This document shows positions 18,013 through 27,509 of a stretch of DNA of 32,262 bases, one piece after another. This DNA is from Caldilineaceae bacterium (GTDB lineage Bacteria > Chloroflexota > Anaerolineae > Caldilineales > Caldilineaceae). The notes under the pieces are model-generated. The model searched no databases. It saw only the letters and a list, made by a program, of their open reading frames with translations, and was not told the DNA's origin. Within the stretch, counting starts at the first letter, position 1; each line of letters begins with the position of its first letter. The DNA lies in assembly GCA_026705565.1 (NCBI GenBank), contig JAPPAJ010000373.1, positions 1 to 32,262 of the forward strand. The letters are read 5' to 3'. Both the position numbers and the translations under genes were made by a program.

Positions 18013-18294
18013 TCAGGACGATTCTAATCGTCCGTTCGCGAGCCAATCCATGAGTTCGTCGCCTGTTCCAACCCAGGACAATAGGGTCGACACGTCGGGC
18101 CAGACTTCCTGGCTGCGCGAGTTCAGAAACCGCTGAAACGCGTCTGTCTGTTCGGGAAACATGTGAGCAATGACATCGGCCAACAGCTCGGCCTTGCCCT
18201 CAGCCTTGCCCTCGGCTTTGCCTTTTGCTCTACTTTCCGCCTTGGCATCTTCCAGATTTGCTCTGATGCCCTCGGCGATGGTGTCGTACAACAT
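18013..18294 (-). CDS. small protein with tandem GKAE repeat, possibly the tail of a frameshifted gene
   Basis: A 93-aa protein beginning MLYDTIAEGIRANLEDAKAE. The start has a strong Shine-Dalgarno (GGAGG, six bases away). The central stretch repeats the tetrapeptide GKAE three times (AKGKAEGKAEGKAE), encoded by a 12-bp tandem repeat at about 18191-18238. The C-terminal half (LLADVIAHMFPEQTDAFQRFLNSRS) resembles the tails of Rpn/Uma2-like nuclease-associated proteins. A different frame just upstream (from 18389 or 18404) encodes a protein-like stretch, VRHNNPAFRTWIESAVTLEL, running into the same region, so the gene may have been frameshifted or may overlap a second short gene. Function is unknown. 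Confidence 0.45.
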   Translation of the reverse strand: MLYDTIAEGIRANLEDAKAESRAKGKAEGKAEGKAELLADVIAHMFPEQTDAFQRFLNSRSQEVWPDVSTLLSWVGTGDELMDWLANGRLESS

Positions 18295-18445
18295 CGCGTT
18301 TCCTCCAACGTTATGTCCACAGGCAATTCCAGAGTAACGGCACTCTCGATCCATGTCCGGAAAGCGGGGTTGTTGTGACGGACGGGCATGAGTTCCACTC
18401 TCATTAGCTGCTGGCTAAGGTTCGTGAGGCCAGCCACGCAACGCT

Positions 18446-19408
18446 TCAGTCGGTGCCCTCCACCGCGTCGGACGCGGCATCTTCGACTCGCATCAACTGG
18501 TCCAAGTGTGGCTGCAGTGTGTCCCTCAGCAGAATCAGGTTGTCGGCCATCCACTGGCGTGCGGTCTCCAGTATTTCCTCGGGTGATGTCAAACTGACTG
18601 TCTCGTCGCTTTCCAGCATGACACAGGAATCCCAAGATTCTCCGCCCTCTTGCCCCCAGACGGCACCGTTTACCTTTCCGTCGATCTCGTCCCTGTGCCG
18701 GAGCAGGGCACAGTACCTTTGTTGGTGGTCGGTCCCCTTCAGAGACAGGAATACCTTGGCCTTTTCGCCGTCCAACCCCGTTGCATAGACGACATCCGGA
18801 TGTTCGGATTGGAACGACCGCCACCGGCCCTGCCATCCTCCCCTCCCCATCGGCTGCACCCCTCTCTGGCGCAGCCGCGCCACCAGCGGTCGGTAGAACT
18901 CCGCGAAAAGCGTGTTCGAGTGCTTGTTGGCGGAGCGGGATGGTCCCGGTTGCGATTGGGGCGGCTCAACTACCGTGTGGAAATCGGCGGCCAGAACTTC
19001 TCCAACGCGGTAGGCTCGCACCGTGACGGCGTACACATGGATGGTGTCGGCATCGTTGAGCCACTCCAGAATACTCTTGTGGTAAGAACTGAAAGCACGA
19101 GCCACCCACACCAGTATGTTGGCTTCCGCGTTGGCGGCATACCCCAGCAACCGGAGACAGTGCGAGTCATCCGACTCCTCGAGTTGGTTCTCGATCACCA
19201 CCTTGGCACCGGTTTCGGCCTGCCGGGCATAGATGTCAACCCGGCCGGCATCCTGCAACGTGACCTCCTTCTGCACCTGTTCCAGGCTCAGGCCCAGCTT
19301 GGCTCCCAGTAGATCAATATTGTCGGCTAGCCACGGGGTAAAGTCGAGCGCCTCGTTAGGCCAGACCTCCCGCAAGCGCACACGCTTCAGAGGTTGTATC
19401 TCCGGCAT
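18446..19408 (-). CDS. PD-(D/E)XK nuclease-like protein with DUF4268 domain
   Basis: A 320-aa protein. The N-terminal part shows a PD-(D/E)XK-type nuclease site: GRVDIYARQAETGAKVVIENQLEESD, with Asp58 and the Glu73-x-Gln75 pair. The middle and C-terminal parts match the DUF4268 pattern, including FAEFYRPLVARLRQRGV. The start at 19408 is chosen because an AGGAG Shine-Dalgarno lies close before it; longer readings are unsupported. Proteins of this type occur in defence or mobile loci, but their target has not been shown. It lies 240 bp after tsaD on the same strand, separated by two strong hairpins, so it is probably a separate transcription unit. Confidence 0.75.
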   Translation of the reverse strand: MPEIQPLKRVRLREVWPNEALDFTPWLADNIDLLGAKLGLSLEQVQKEVTLQDAGRVDIYARQAETGAKVVIENQLEESDDSHCLRLLGYAANAEANILVWVARAFSSYHKSILEWLNDADTIHVYAVTVRAYRVGEVLAADFHTVVEPPQSQPGPSRSANKHSNTLFAEFYRPLVARLRQRGVQPMGRGGWQGRWRSFQSEHPDVVYATGLDGEKAKVFLSLKGTDHQQRYCALLRHRDEIDGKVNGAVWGQEGGESWDSCVMLESDETVSLTSPEEILETARQWMADNLILLRDTLQPHLDQLMRVEDAASDAVEGTD

Positions 19409-19447
19409 TTCTCTCCTCGCTATTGGTGCTTGGTTCCATGCCCATGC

Positions 19448-19479
19448 CCACCCGGCTGAGCCGCGACCAAGCCGGGTGG
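19448..19479. terminator. strong hairpin downstream of tsaD (first of two)
   Basis: Ten-bp exact arms CCACCCGGCT (19448-19457) and AGCCGGGTGG (19470-19479) enclose a 12-nt loop. It lies between the end of tsaD and the start of the DUF4268 gene and could end the tsaD transcript or act as an operator for the downstream gene. Confidence 0.45.
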
Positions 19480-19495
19480 CGGTGACGGGGAACAT

Positions 19496-19528
19496 CCGCG
19501 GCAGGCCGTCCGGATGCGCCTGCCGCGG
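19496..19528. terminator. strong hairpin downstream of tsaD (second of two)
   Basis: Eleven-bp exact arms CCGCGGCAGGC (19496-19506) and GCCTGCCGCGG (19518-19528) enclose an 11-nt loop. It lies 16 bp from the first hairpin. The two are GC-rich with no T-run, so a rho-independent terminator is uncertain. Confidence 0.45.
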
Positions 19529-19647
19529 GCACTGGACGACTCAATGCGCGTTCTTGGATCGAAGGGCCGGACCGATGTCAGAGCCATCCCGTGGAGCCGG
19601 TCTGTACAGTTCGGGGTCCTATATCGCAGGGCCATAGCAGCAAGATG

Positions 19648-20712
<1,065 letters not shown>

Positions 20713-20770
20713 GCGGGGGTGAAGTATTGGGAATCCCGGGGTGACCCGCGCAGTGTCGCGGACGCGAGGA

Positions 20771-22117
20771 TCAGGACTCCGCTTCGGCCTGGGTCACGCG
20801 GCGCTGGAAGCGCTGAATGGCAGGGGCGTTCTCGATAGTTGGTGGTTCCTCACCGGCCTCCTGCATGCGCCGCAGGAGGCGCTCCTTGAGCACGTCGCAC
20901 GCCGCGCGGTGCGACTCCTGTCCAATCAGGTTGGTCAGCTCGTACGGGTCGTACTCGAGGTCGTAGAGTTCGGACTCCACGTAGCGGTCGGAGCCCGATA
21001 CCTCTCCCCCCTTGAGCTCCGGTGCTTCGACACAGTACTTCCAGCGCTTGGTGCGGATGGCCCGGGCCACCTGAGCCTCGCTGATCTGGATAAAGACCTC
21101 CTCGGGCCATCCCTCCCGCCGGCCGGTCAGCAGGGGCTGAATGCTCCGGCCCTGCATGGCGGTGGGAACCGGCAGGCCGGCGGCGGTGAGCAGAGTCGGC
21201 GGCAGATCGACGAGGCTGACCAGCTCGTCCACCCGGCCGCCGTTGCTGAAGCCCGGACCGGTCAGCATGGTGGGGATGCGCACCGAGGATTCGTGACAGG
21301 AACGCTTGTATTCCCCGTTGCGGGTTTTGAAGTGGCAGCCGTGGTCCGACGTGTAGAGGATGACGGTGTTGTTCAGCATGTCGAGGCTGAAGAGGGCGTC
21401 GCGCAGCCGACCCAGGGCCTCGTCCAGGCGCTTCACCATGCCGTAGTAGCCACCCAGGTGCTGCTGGCTGGAGCCTCCCAGTGCCAGCAGATCCGGCGGA
21501 GTCCAGCGGCCGGCATACCGTTCGCGGTACCCGTGGGGCGGCGGGTAGTCGTCCAGGTGGTTCTGGTGGTGCGGCTCGATGTAGGAAACAAACAGGAAGA
21601 ATGGATTTTCCTGGTGTTCGTTGATGTAGCGGATGACGGCGTCGGTCTGGGCATCGACGCGGTAACCCGGCATCTTCACCGGCTGGTCGTCGCCGTCGTA
21701 CATGACACAGTCGTAGGCGTCCGAGGTGAACTCCAGGGTATTGGAGGCCAGCCAGTAGTCGTACCCGAAGCGCCGGTCCGCGGGCACCGGTCCCCGGGAG
21801 CCCGCATCCAGGTGCCACTTGCCGATGTAGCCGGTGTCGTAGCCGCCTTCCCGGAAGCAGTGGGCCAGGGTGCGCGCGTCCTCCCGCAGGGGGATGCCGT
21901 TGCGCCAGCATCCGGTTTCGGTGGCATAAAGGCCCGTTTGGAGGCAGGACCGGGCCGGTCCGCAGACCGGCTGGCACGTGGAGGTCTGTGCCAGATGGGT
22001 ACCGCCCACGGCCATGGCGTCGAAGTTGGGGGTCAGATCCAAGGGGTTGCCGTGCAGTCCCGAGGTATCCCAGCGTTGCTGGTCGGTGAAGAACACGATC
22101 ACGTTGGGCTGGGACAT
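20771..22117 (-). CDS. sulfatase (formylglycine-dependent family)
   Basis: A 448-aa hydrolase of the alkaline-phosphatase-like sulfatase family, which cleaves sulfate esters. The N-terminus PNVIVFFTDQQRWDTSG carries the first metal-site Asp (residue 12). The active-site signature CxPxR is Cys52-Gly-Pro-Ala-Arg56, whose Cys would be converted to formylglycine by a separate enzyme not seen here. Other family blocks are GYIGKWHLD, a central LFVSYIEPHHQNH, and ILYTSDHGCHFKTRNGEYKRS with the second Asp-His metal pair. No signal peptide is evident, so the protein may be cytoplasmic, unless the start is wrong. Start 22117 is chosen because the conserved PNVIVFFTDQQ begins right after it. The substrate is unknown; the phytanoyl-CoA dioxygenase-like neighbours fit a catabolic cluster. 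Confidence 0.92.
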   Translation of the reverse strand: MSQPNVIVFFTDQQRWDTSGLHGNPLDLTPNFDAMAVGGTHLAQTSTCQPVCGPARSCLQTGLYATETGCWRNGIPLREDARTLAHCFREGGYDTGYIGKWHLDAGSRGPVPADRRFGYDYWLASNTLEFTSDAYDCVMYDGDDQPVKMPGYRVDAQTDAVIRYINEHQENPFFLFVSYIEPHHQNHLDDYPPPHGYRERYAGRWTPPDLLALGGSSQQHLGGYYGMVKRLDEALGRLRDALFSLDMLNNTVILYTSDHGCHFKTRNGEYKRSCHESSVRIPTMLTGPGFSNGGRVDELVSLVDLPPTLLTAAGLPVPTAMQGRSIQPLLTGRREGWPEEVFIQISEAQVARAIRTKRWKYCVEAPELKGGEVSGSDRYVESELYDLEYDPYELTNLIGQESHRAACDVLKERLLRRMQEAGEEPPTIENAPAIQRFQRRVTQAEAES

Positions 22118-22227
22118 GCGGAAAATCTTTCCCTGTTGGGTTGGCCAAGAACAGGTCTGGTGCAACGGCCGCCAGGCGATTGGTCCGGATCGCCGACTGA
22201 AGGTCGAGAGCGGCGCGGGGTGTGGGT

Positions 22228-23091
22228 TTAGGAAGCCTTGTAGAACTCCGCGTCGCAGACGGGGAATCCCTGGCCGGTCAGGGGGACGCCGTGGCCGACC
22301 TCGAAGCCCGGAATCAGCGGGTGCTGGCCGGACTGGTTTAGGTTCACCCGGACGCCATCCGCCATGAAGATCATGATGTGGGCCCGGCGCTGGCGCTCGG
22401 TTACGTTGGGCGGAGTGGCGTGGAAGTTGAGGCAGTGGTGGAACATGCAGCCGCCGGCCGGCAAATCGACCGAAAGGCCGATGGAGGCCGGCTCGTCCCG
22501 CATCTTGACCCGGTCGGAGGGCTCCGTGGTTTCGCCTTGGGCTTCGGCTGCCGCGATCGCCTCCATTTCGGCGGCGTAGGACTCCAGGCCGAACCGAGGA
22601 TCGCGATGGCTGGAAGGCACCACGTGCATGCTGCCGTTGGAGGGATCCACATCGTCCAGGGCCAGCCAGCAGGTCAGGATGTTGGGATCCATGAGCGGCC
22701 ACAGGTAGAAGTCCTGGTGGAAATGGAAGTGGCCGTTGTCGTGCGGTGGCTTGGAAATGATCTGGTCGTGCCACAGGCGCAGGCGGTCGGTGCCCAGCAG
22801 GGCCTTGGCGACTCCGGTGATCACGGGATGGTGCAGCAGGTTCAGGTAGGCGTCGTCCCGCTTCCACATATTGATGTACTGGGTGATCGGCCGGTCGAAA
22901 TCCTCGGCCTCGCCCGGCCGTCGGTGGCCGTACTTGAATTCGAGCTCGTCGTCGCGGCCGCCCCGGTTCTCCTCGTCGATGACCTGGTCGAGTCGCTCGC
23001 GGTACAGCTCGAGCTCGTCCTGTGAGAGGACCTGTCCGTACCGAAGGTAGCCCTTGTTCCTGAAGAAATCGATCTGTTCCTGGGTAACCAT
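22228..23091 (-). CDS. phytanoyl-CoA dioxygenase family protein (first of two)
   Basis: A 287-aa non-haem Fe(II)/2-oxoglutarate dioxygenase. The double-stranded beta-helix core shows the HxD pair His125-x-Asp127 in HFHFHQDFYLWPLMDPN, the motif WLALDDVDPSNGSMHVVPSSH, and the distal His224 in LNFHATPPNVT. This gives the 2-His-1-carboxylate triad. These enzymes hydroxylate or oxidise varied small substrates, not only phytanoyl-CoA. The start has an AAGGA Shine-Dalgarno. It lies between the sulfatase gene and the DUF1801 gene, all leftward, and is probably in one operon. It is only distantly similar to the second dioxygenase at 23576-24427, so a recent duplication is unlikely. Confidence 0.9.
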   Translation of the reverse strand: MVTQEQIDFFRNKGYLRYGQVLSQDELELYRERLDQVIDEENRGGRDDELEFKYGHRRPGEAEDFDRPITQYINMWKRDDAYLNLLHHPVITGVAKALLGTDRLRLWHDQIISKPPHDNGHFHFHQDFYLWPLMDPNILTCWLALDDVDPSNGSMHVVPSSHRDPRFGLESYAAEMEAIAAAEAQGETTEPSDRVKMRDEPASIGLSVDLPAGGCMFHHCLNFHATPPNVTERQRRAHIMIFMADGVRVNLNQSGQHPLIPGFEVGHGVPLTGQGFPVCDAEFYKAS

Positions 23092-23164
23092 GATGTTGTC
23101 CTTGCTTGTGGTCGGAGTTGGAAAAGTCGTTGGTACGGTGCCGGTTTGAACAGGAACGGGCCGG

Positions 23165-23533
23165 TCAGGCCGCGGCCGCGGCCTGTGCCTGTCGGTTGCG
23201 TGTGTCCGTCAGGATGGCCGCAACGGTGTCCAAGGGCACCTTGTCGAGGTTGGTGAAGCGTACGCAGCTTTTGCCGCAGTTGAGCTTGCCGAAGGCCGCG
23301 CGGTGGCTGGCCAGCAGGTCGACATCAAGATATAGGCTCATGTGGCGCTTCTGGGAGGCGAAGGCGCACAGGACCTGTCCGCCGGTCCAGTAGGTCGGCA
23401 TGCCGTACTCCAGGTTCTCGACCATATCCTCGTCGATGGAGAGGACCAGGTCCCGCAACGTTCGCAGGGCCTCCCGTCGCTTGGCCGGGCACTGGTCGAT
23501 GTAGTCGGCCACGTCGCTGGCTTCAATGCGCAT
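23165..23533 (-). CDS. DUF1801 domain protein
   Basis: A 122-aa protein of the DUF1801 family (YdhG-like fold). Diagnostic features are DVADYIDQCPAKRREALRTLRDLV at the start, NLEYGMPTYW, and a central HMSLYLDVDLLASH. The family is of unknown biochemical function. An Ala-rich tail (QAQAAAAA) ends the protein. The start is preceded by GGGAG. It sits between two dioxygenase genes, which does not reveal its role. Confidence 0.8.
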   Translation of the reverse strand: MRIEASDVADYIDQCPAKRREALRTLRDLVLSIDEDMVENLEYGMPTYWTGGQVLCAFASQKRHMSLYLDVDLLASHRAAFGKLNCGKSCVRFTNLDKVPLDTVAAILTDTRNRQAQAAAAA

Positions 23534-23575
23534 ATCCCTACTCCCGCGGACCGGACTGCGGCCGACCGCACCACC

Positions 23576-24427
23576 TCAGGTGCTGCGACGATCCGGAATG
23601 TGGTCGCTTTCCGGCCGCGGCACGTGCGGCCAGTGTCCATAGCGGTCCTCGCCCCGGCACAGGATGCCCTGCCGGTTCCACCCTTGCTTGGCCTCGACGT
23701 CCGGTGAAACGAAGCGCATTGTAAGGCCGCAGCGGCGGTGCGGGGAGTTGTTGGGTTCCGACCCGTGCAGCAGCCAGTCCGTATGGAGGGACATCTGTCC
23801 GGCGCGCATGACCAGCGGGACCGGCTCCACCCCGAACCGCTCCACGCCGTGGACCGTCTGGTTCAGGACATTGTTTTCCGAAGCATCGCTTTCGCTGTAT
23901 GCGATCTGTCCCTGCAGGTGGGTGGTCGGAATGACCTGCATGGCACCGTTCTCGACGGTGGCGTCGTCGATTGCCAGCCAGACGGTCACGGTCTTGCTGG
24001 GGGTAATCGGCCAGTAGGAGGCGTCCTGGTGCCAGGCCACGGCCTTGCCGTCACCCGGCATCTTGCAGAAGTAGTGGGTGCCCCAGCAGATGAGGTCCTC
24101 TCCCAGCAGATCCTGCACATAGTCGAGGATGCGGGGCTCGCAGACCAGGTCCCACAGGGTGCGCAGCCGCGCATGCCAGCCGTTGATGGAGTAGCTGTTC
24201 CAGCCGCGGGCGGCGGCTTCGGCCAGGCAGCGGTCGAAGAACTCCCGGTGCACCTGGATCTCCTCATCCGAGAAGACATCGAGGGGCGACAGGAAGCCTT
24301 CCCGGTTGAAGCGTTCCACCTGTGCGATGGTCAGGGTGGTCGGATTGTCGACTCCCAGGGGGAAGAAGCGCTTGACCCGATTCAGGTCGGGAAAGGCCTC
24401 GAGGATGGTGTCTTGTGTTGCAGCCAT
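23576..24427 (-). CDS. phytanoyl-CoA dioxygenase family protein (second of two)
   Basis: A 283-aa Fe(II)/2-oxoglutarate dioxygenase. The iron site is His133-x-Asp135 in VAWHQDASYWPITPSK and the distal His221 in LLHGSEPNNSPHRRCGLTMRFV. A WLAIDDATVENGAMQVIPTTH block lies between them. The substrate is unknown. An ATG far upstream at 24613 would add residues with no match to the family; the ATG at 24427 (MAATQDT) is preferred although its Shine-Dalgarno (AAGG) is weak. It leads the leftward run PhyH-DUF1801-PhyH-sulfatase. Confidence 0.88.
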   Translation of the reverse strand: MAATQDTILEAFPDLNRVKRFFPLGVDNPTTLTIAQVERFNREGFLSPLDVFSDEEIQVHREFFDRCLAEAAARGWNSYSINGWHARLRTLWDLVCEPRILDYVQDLLGEDLICWGTHYFCKMPGDGKAVAWHQDASYWPITPSKTVTVWLAIDDATVENGAMQVIPTTHLQGQIAYSESDASENNVLNQTVHGVERFGVEPVPLVMRAGQMSLHTDWLLHGSEPNNSPHRRCGLTMRFVSPDVEAKQGWNRQGILCRGEDRYGHWPHVPRPESDHIPDRRST

Positions 24428-24734
24428 GATCTGCCAGAAACCTTGAGGTGAATTGTGCCAGCCATGCGGAGGGGATTCTATAGCGGTCTGGTGCCGGGTC
24501 TGTTTCAGGCTTGGCAGCTCAGTGGAACGGGCACCGCGCCGATGCCCGCGCGAATTGACACCGCGTCCTTTGGCCACGATCTGCCGCCCGGCCCGCGATT
24601 GGAATTCGCACACGCCGACCAGTCCGACTTGCTGACGGACCGAGACATGGGGTTCCCACGAGTTCGAATCTTGGCCCTTTCGGCAGACTTGGGGACAGCG
24701 GTACTCGGGACGCCGCCACTCTACCTACTATCTG
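24428..24734. other. non-coding gap between a dioxygenase gene and the Uma2 gene
   Basis: About 307 bp with no gene I can support. Short frames on both strands exist, but none has a recognisable motif or good start. It includes the region in which a promoter for the dioxygenase-sulfatase run is expected; no clear -10 or -35 site was seen. Confidence 0.4.
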
Positions 24735-26015
24735 CTATCCGGGCAATTCGCCGTTGGCTTCATCCCCGTCTTTGCCTGCAAGCCCAAGCAGCTCTCGCCA
24801 TTGTCGGGGATTGGCCAAGACCGCGGGAAGTATCTCGGCAACATTCTCCGGTGGTCCGGAGGAGGCCCAAACCTCCTGCAGTTCATCATAAGCCGCCTTG
24901 TTAGGCAAGACAGGCTCCAGCAGATCTAGGACAACCCCCAAACGCCCTCTGGCCTCGCCTCTGACCTCGCCCCTGGCCTCGCCTCTGGCTTCGCCCCGGG
25001 CTGCGCTTTCCCGAAGACCGTCGCCAATGTGATCGCGCCAGATGTCCAAGTCCGCGTCGTACCACTGAAAGACAAGCTTCCCCTTTGGATCGGCCTGGGT
25101 CAGTCGCAGCAGAACCCCAAGCACTTCGCTGCGTACCGTCCGGTTGGCCTCCGGCCCCACTCCCGGCACGCGAGCGTAGGTGCCGTCGTCCTGCATACGA
25201 TGCAGGACGATTTGGAAATCGTATCCCGAGTGGTTCTCGGTGGGCGGCTCTCCGGGATCAACAATCAAGTACTCCCAAATGCCGAGGCGTTCATAAAGGA
25301 ATGCTTTCTCCTCATAGTCCCTGATCACGGAGGTGGGCGACACAACCTCGATGACCATTTCCGGCACCGGGTGCTCCGGATCGGTACGAATTACCCGCGA
25401 TTCCTTCAGGCTGCGATTGTCCCGGCCTTCCGGGAATACCACCAGATCGGGCTTAACAAGGGGCTTGGCCTTTCTTGCGCCCGTGATCGCCATCCATTCG
25501 CGACCGAGCTCTTCCGGGAAGTGGTAGTCGGGGGTTCCCTTCACGCGATGGTGGCCGTCTTTCCCTGCGGGCGTATACAGAGTTTCCCGAATCTGATCAA
25601 TAAGCGAGTTGTGGATTTCAAGGTCCGGGCTCACAAAACCTTCCATGTTGTAGATAAGGTTGCGGACGTTGGGCTTGCCGTAATCGGGATCCGTGGTCCA
25701 GTATGGAAAGTACTCGTGGTCCTCGTCATAGGGGTACTCAGGGTCGTAGTGGGATAGGCTTCTGAGTTCGGCCTCCCATTCGTCGGGGTGCAGGACACGC
25801 CATACGGCCCGGGCGCGGCGTGCATTGTTGGCGGTGGCCGAATCCGTTTCGCCCGGAAAGGCGGGATTACGCCAGTCCCAGGGCGTGGGGGGCGTTCTGG
25901 GTGTTTTGGGCAGTGCGGTCTGCGCGTGGGGGTTCGGAACTGTGTTTTCCCGCGGAAGGGCTGTGGAATCTGCCACTGCAGGCGAATCCAGAAGTTCTGA
26001 GTGTGCGGGTGTCAT
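24735..26015 (-). CDS. Uma2-family (DUF820) nuclease-like protein with GEAR repeats
   Basis: A 426-aa protein with a PD-(D/E)XK-like Uma2 core. The signature runs KPDLVVFPEGRDN, then PEMVIEVVSPTSVIRDYEEKAFLYERLGIWEYLIVDP, with the Asp and Glu of the restriction-endonuclease-like site. The C-terminal part carries a tandem GEAR repeat (ARGEARGEARGEVRGEARG) encoded by 12-bp units at 24947-25006, followed by a leucine-rich tail (VLDLLEPVLPNKAAYDELQEV). The N-terminal 75 residues are proline-rich and polar with no known domain. Uma2 proteins are abundant in cyanobacteria and Chloroflexota and their function is not well known. An AAGGA-type Shine-Dalgarno supports the start. Next upstream on this strand, about 400 bp away, is the darTG pair. 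Confidence 0.85.
   Translation of the reverse strand: MTPAHSELLDSPAVADSTALPRENTVPNPHAQTALPKTPRTPPTPWDWRNPAFPGETDSATANNARRARAVWRVLHPDEWEAELRSLSHYDPEYPYDEDHEYFPYWTTDPDYGKPNVRNLIYNMEGFVSPDLEIHNSLIDQIRETLYTPAGKDGHHRVKGTPDYHFPEELGREWMAITGARKAKPLVKPDLVVFPEGRDNRSLKESRVIRTDPEHPVPEMVIEVVSPTSVIRDYEEKAFLYERLGIWEYLIVDPGEPPTENHSGYDFQIVLHRMQDDGTYARVPGVGPEANRTVRSEVLGVLLRLTQADPKGKLVFQWYDADLDIWRDHIGDGLRESAARGEARGEARGEVRGEARGRLGVVLDLLEPVLPNKAAYDELQEVWASSGPPENVAEILPAVLANPRQWRELLGLAGKDGDEANGELPG
24947..25006. repeat. 12-bp tandem repeat encoding GEAR units
   Basis: Five units, the first CTCTGGCCTCGC and the others with one or more changes, run without gaps. On the coding (minus) strand each encodes a four-residue unit. 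A similar 12-bp organisation occurs at 18191-18238 in the small GKAE protein. Confidence 0.8.
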
Positions 26016-26424
26016 ATACCTGCTTCCTTGCCACCCTCTTGTCGTTGGGCCGCCATTTTAAACCAGCCCCTAGCCCCTTTTGCGTGCCGGACCGGATTGG
26101 CCAGTGTCCTTCCACTGCTTGAGAATGCTCTTATCGGTCGGCACACCAGCCGCTTTGCCTAGCGGGATCGATCCTTAGCGGCACTGCAGCGAGCATACAG
26201 CACGTGGAGCTTCTCCTGGTTGGACTTCGTCCAGGCACCGATCCGGGTACAGCGGTCCCAGCCCGTGGTGGCGGTCGTGAGATCCGTACACGGCTGTCGA
26301 TACCGCAGACGACCAACGCCGACAACATCAGGATGTCCGTCAGGCTATGCCGCCTGTCTGCATCCCACGCGGATCGTCCAGCCGTGACAGGGCCGCGCTC
26401 CGATCCTGCCGATTTGGCCCATCT
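26016..26424. other. non-coding gap between darG and the Uma2 gene
   Basis: About 409 bp without a supportable gene. The frames that remain open have no recognisable motif. A TTTAAAAT stretch near 26055-26062 could be part of a leftward promoter for the Uma2 gene, but no matching -35 box was seen. A decayed gene cannot be excluded. Confidence 0.4.
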
Positions 26425-27483
26425 TTACATCGCAGTGTGTGACTTCCTAGCAACCCAGCCCTTCTCCGAGAGGACACCGTGTGCGAGGTTGATTTGACGT
26501 TCGGAAAATCGACGTTTCCTGGGATGCCAGTCATGGATGTACCGCACCAGGCCATCGTCCAGTTTGTCTGGCTCCTTTTCAATTGCCCAGTGGACGGATG
26601 ACAGAAGCTCCAATCCATTGGCGGTCTCAAATCCCTCTACCAAGTCCATCACCCTGTCAATCCTCTCGCGTGTTTGGGATTCACCGTCAAGAAGCTGCTT
26701 AGCGTCCCCCCGAACACCGGGAACAACCCAGAGTGGATCATGAGGAGCATCACCCTTATTTGAGTAACCCGTCACAAAGTGTCCATTGATTCTCAGAAGA
26801 AGGTGCCTAAGGTTCTCCGCATAGGGTCCATACAAGTGTCTCGTAAATCGAAGGTTCATGCATTCACCGCTCTCTTGGATGAAATACATGAGCTTGTGCA
26901 CACCAAGCAAGGTGACAAACGGATCCAGCAAAGACTCAATGAAGCGGCTCATCAGTTCAATCACGATGGCTCTGGGAAGAGTCATGTGAGGTGGAGCAAC
27001 TGACGGATTGGGGCGATCATCAGTTGGACCGCCACCGGGTTCGAATACCACGATTTCTACATGTTCCAGCCTACCCAACTCGCTCTCAATTCGACGCCGG
27101 ACCTCGCTCCAGTCCAAGCCACCGAGCCCACTTCCAAGCGGAGGAACTGCGATGGAACGAATGCCTAGCTGGTCTATTTGAAATACCAAGTTCTCCAAGC
27201 CTGCCTGGATGTCCTCCGGCCTGCTCTTGCTTTTCCAGTGGCGTTTGGTGGGGAAGTTGATGATCCAGCGCGGTCCGGTTAGCTGATTGGTTTCATGGAT
27301 GAACATGCGGCCCGGTTCAACCTGATGTTGCCTGCAGGCAGCTGCATAGGCTTTGAAGTTTGCCGGGTATGCGTTCTTGAACTGCAGGGCAAGGCCGCGA
27401 CCCATAACACCGACACAGTTCACGCTGTTGACAACAGCCTCGACATCTTCGGAGAGGATGTCGCCAGTTTTGAACCGCAACAT
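26425..27483 (-). CDS. darG: DarG: DNA ADP-ribosyl glycohydrolase antitoxin (macro domain)
   Basis: A 352-aa protein. Residues 1-155 are a macro domain: MLRFKTGDILSEDVEAVVNSVNCVGVMGRGLALQFK (ADP-ribose-binding NSVN and GVMGRGLA loops) and IRSIAVPPLGSGLGGLDW. In DarTG systems this domain removes ADP-ribose from thymidine in DNA, reversing the toxin DarT. Residues about 165-352 form the C-terminal DarG region (LMSRFIESLLDPFVTLLGVHKLMYFIQE), which is thought to bind and block DarT directly. The start at 27483 has an AGGAGG Shine-Dalgarno. darG begins 26 bp after the darT stop on the same strand, the usual order and spacing. The length is that of full-size DarG (about 350 aa), so this antitoxin appears intact. 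Confidence 0.93.
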   Translation of the reverse strand: MLRFKTGDILSEDVEAVVNSVNCVGVMGRGLALQFKNAYPANFKAYAAACRQHQVEPGRMFIHETNQLTGPRWIINFPTKRHWKSKSRPEDIQAGLENLVFQIDQLGIRSIAVPPLGSGLGGLDWSEVRRRIESELGRLEHVEIVVFEPGGGPTDDRPNPSVAPPHMTLPRAIVIELMSRFIESLLDPFVTLLGVHKLMYFIQESGECMNLRFTRHLYGPYAENLRHLLLRINGHFVTGYSNKGDAPHDPLWVVPGVRGDAKQLLDGESQTRERIDRVMDLVEGFETANGLELLSSVHWAIEKEPDKLDDGLVRYIHDWHPRKRRFSERQINLAHGVLSEKGWVARKSHTAM

Positions 27484-27509
27484 GTGACATGCCTCCTTCT
27501 GTGTCCTAC

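Noticed and set aside
20741-22231. Rightward reading frame of about 496 codons opposite the sulfatase
   Set aside because: The sulfatase on the other strand has its full active-site signature; this frame is rich in Val, Gly and His-Gln with no domain.
24455-24904. Rightward 149-codon frame across the gap before the Uma2 gene
   Set aside because: Composition is typical of a shadow frame, it overlaps the Uma2 gene, and no domain is recognised.
27041-27060. GGGTTCGAATACC, similar to a tRNA T-loop
   Set aside because: It lies within darG coding sequence and no tRNA cloverleaf can be built around it.
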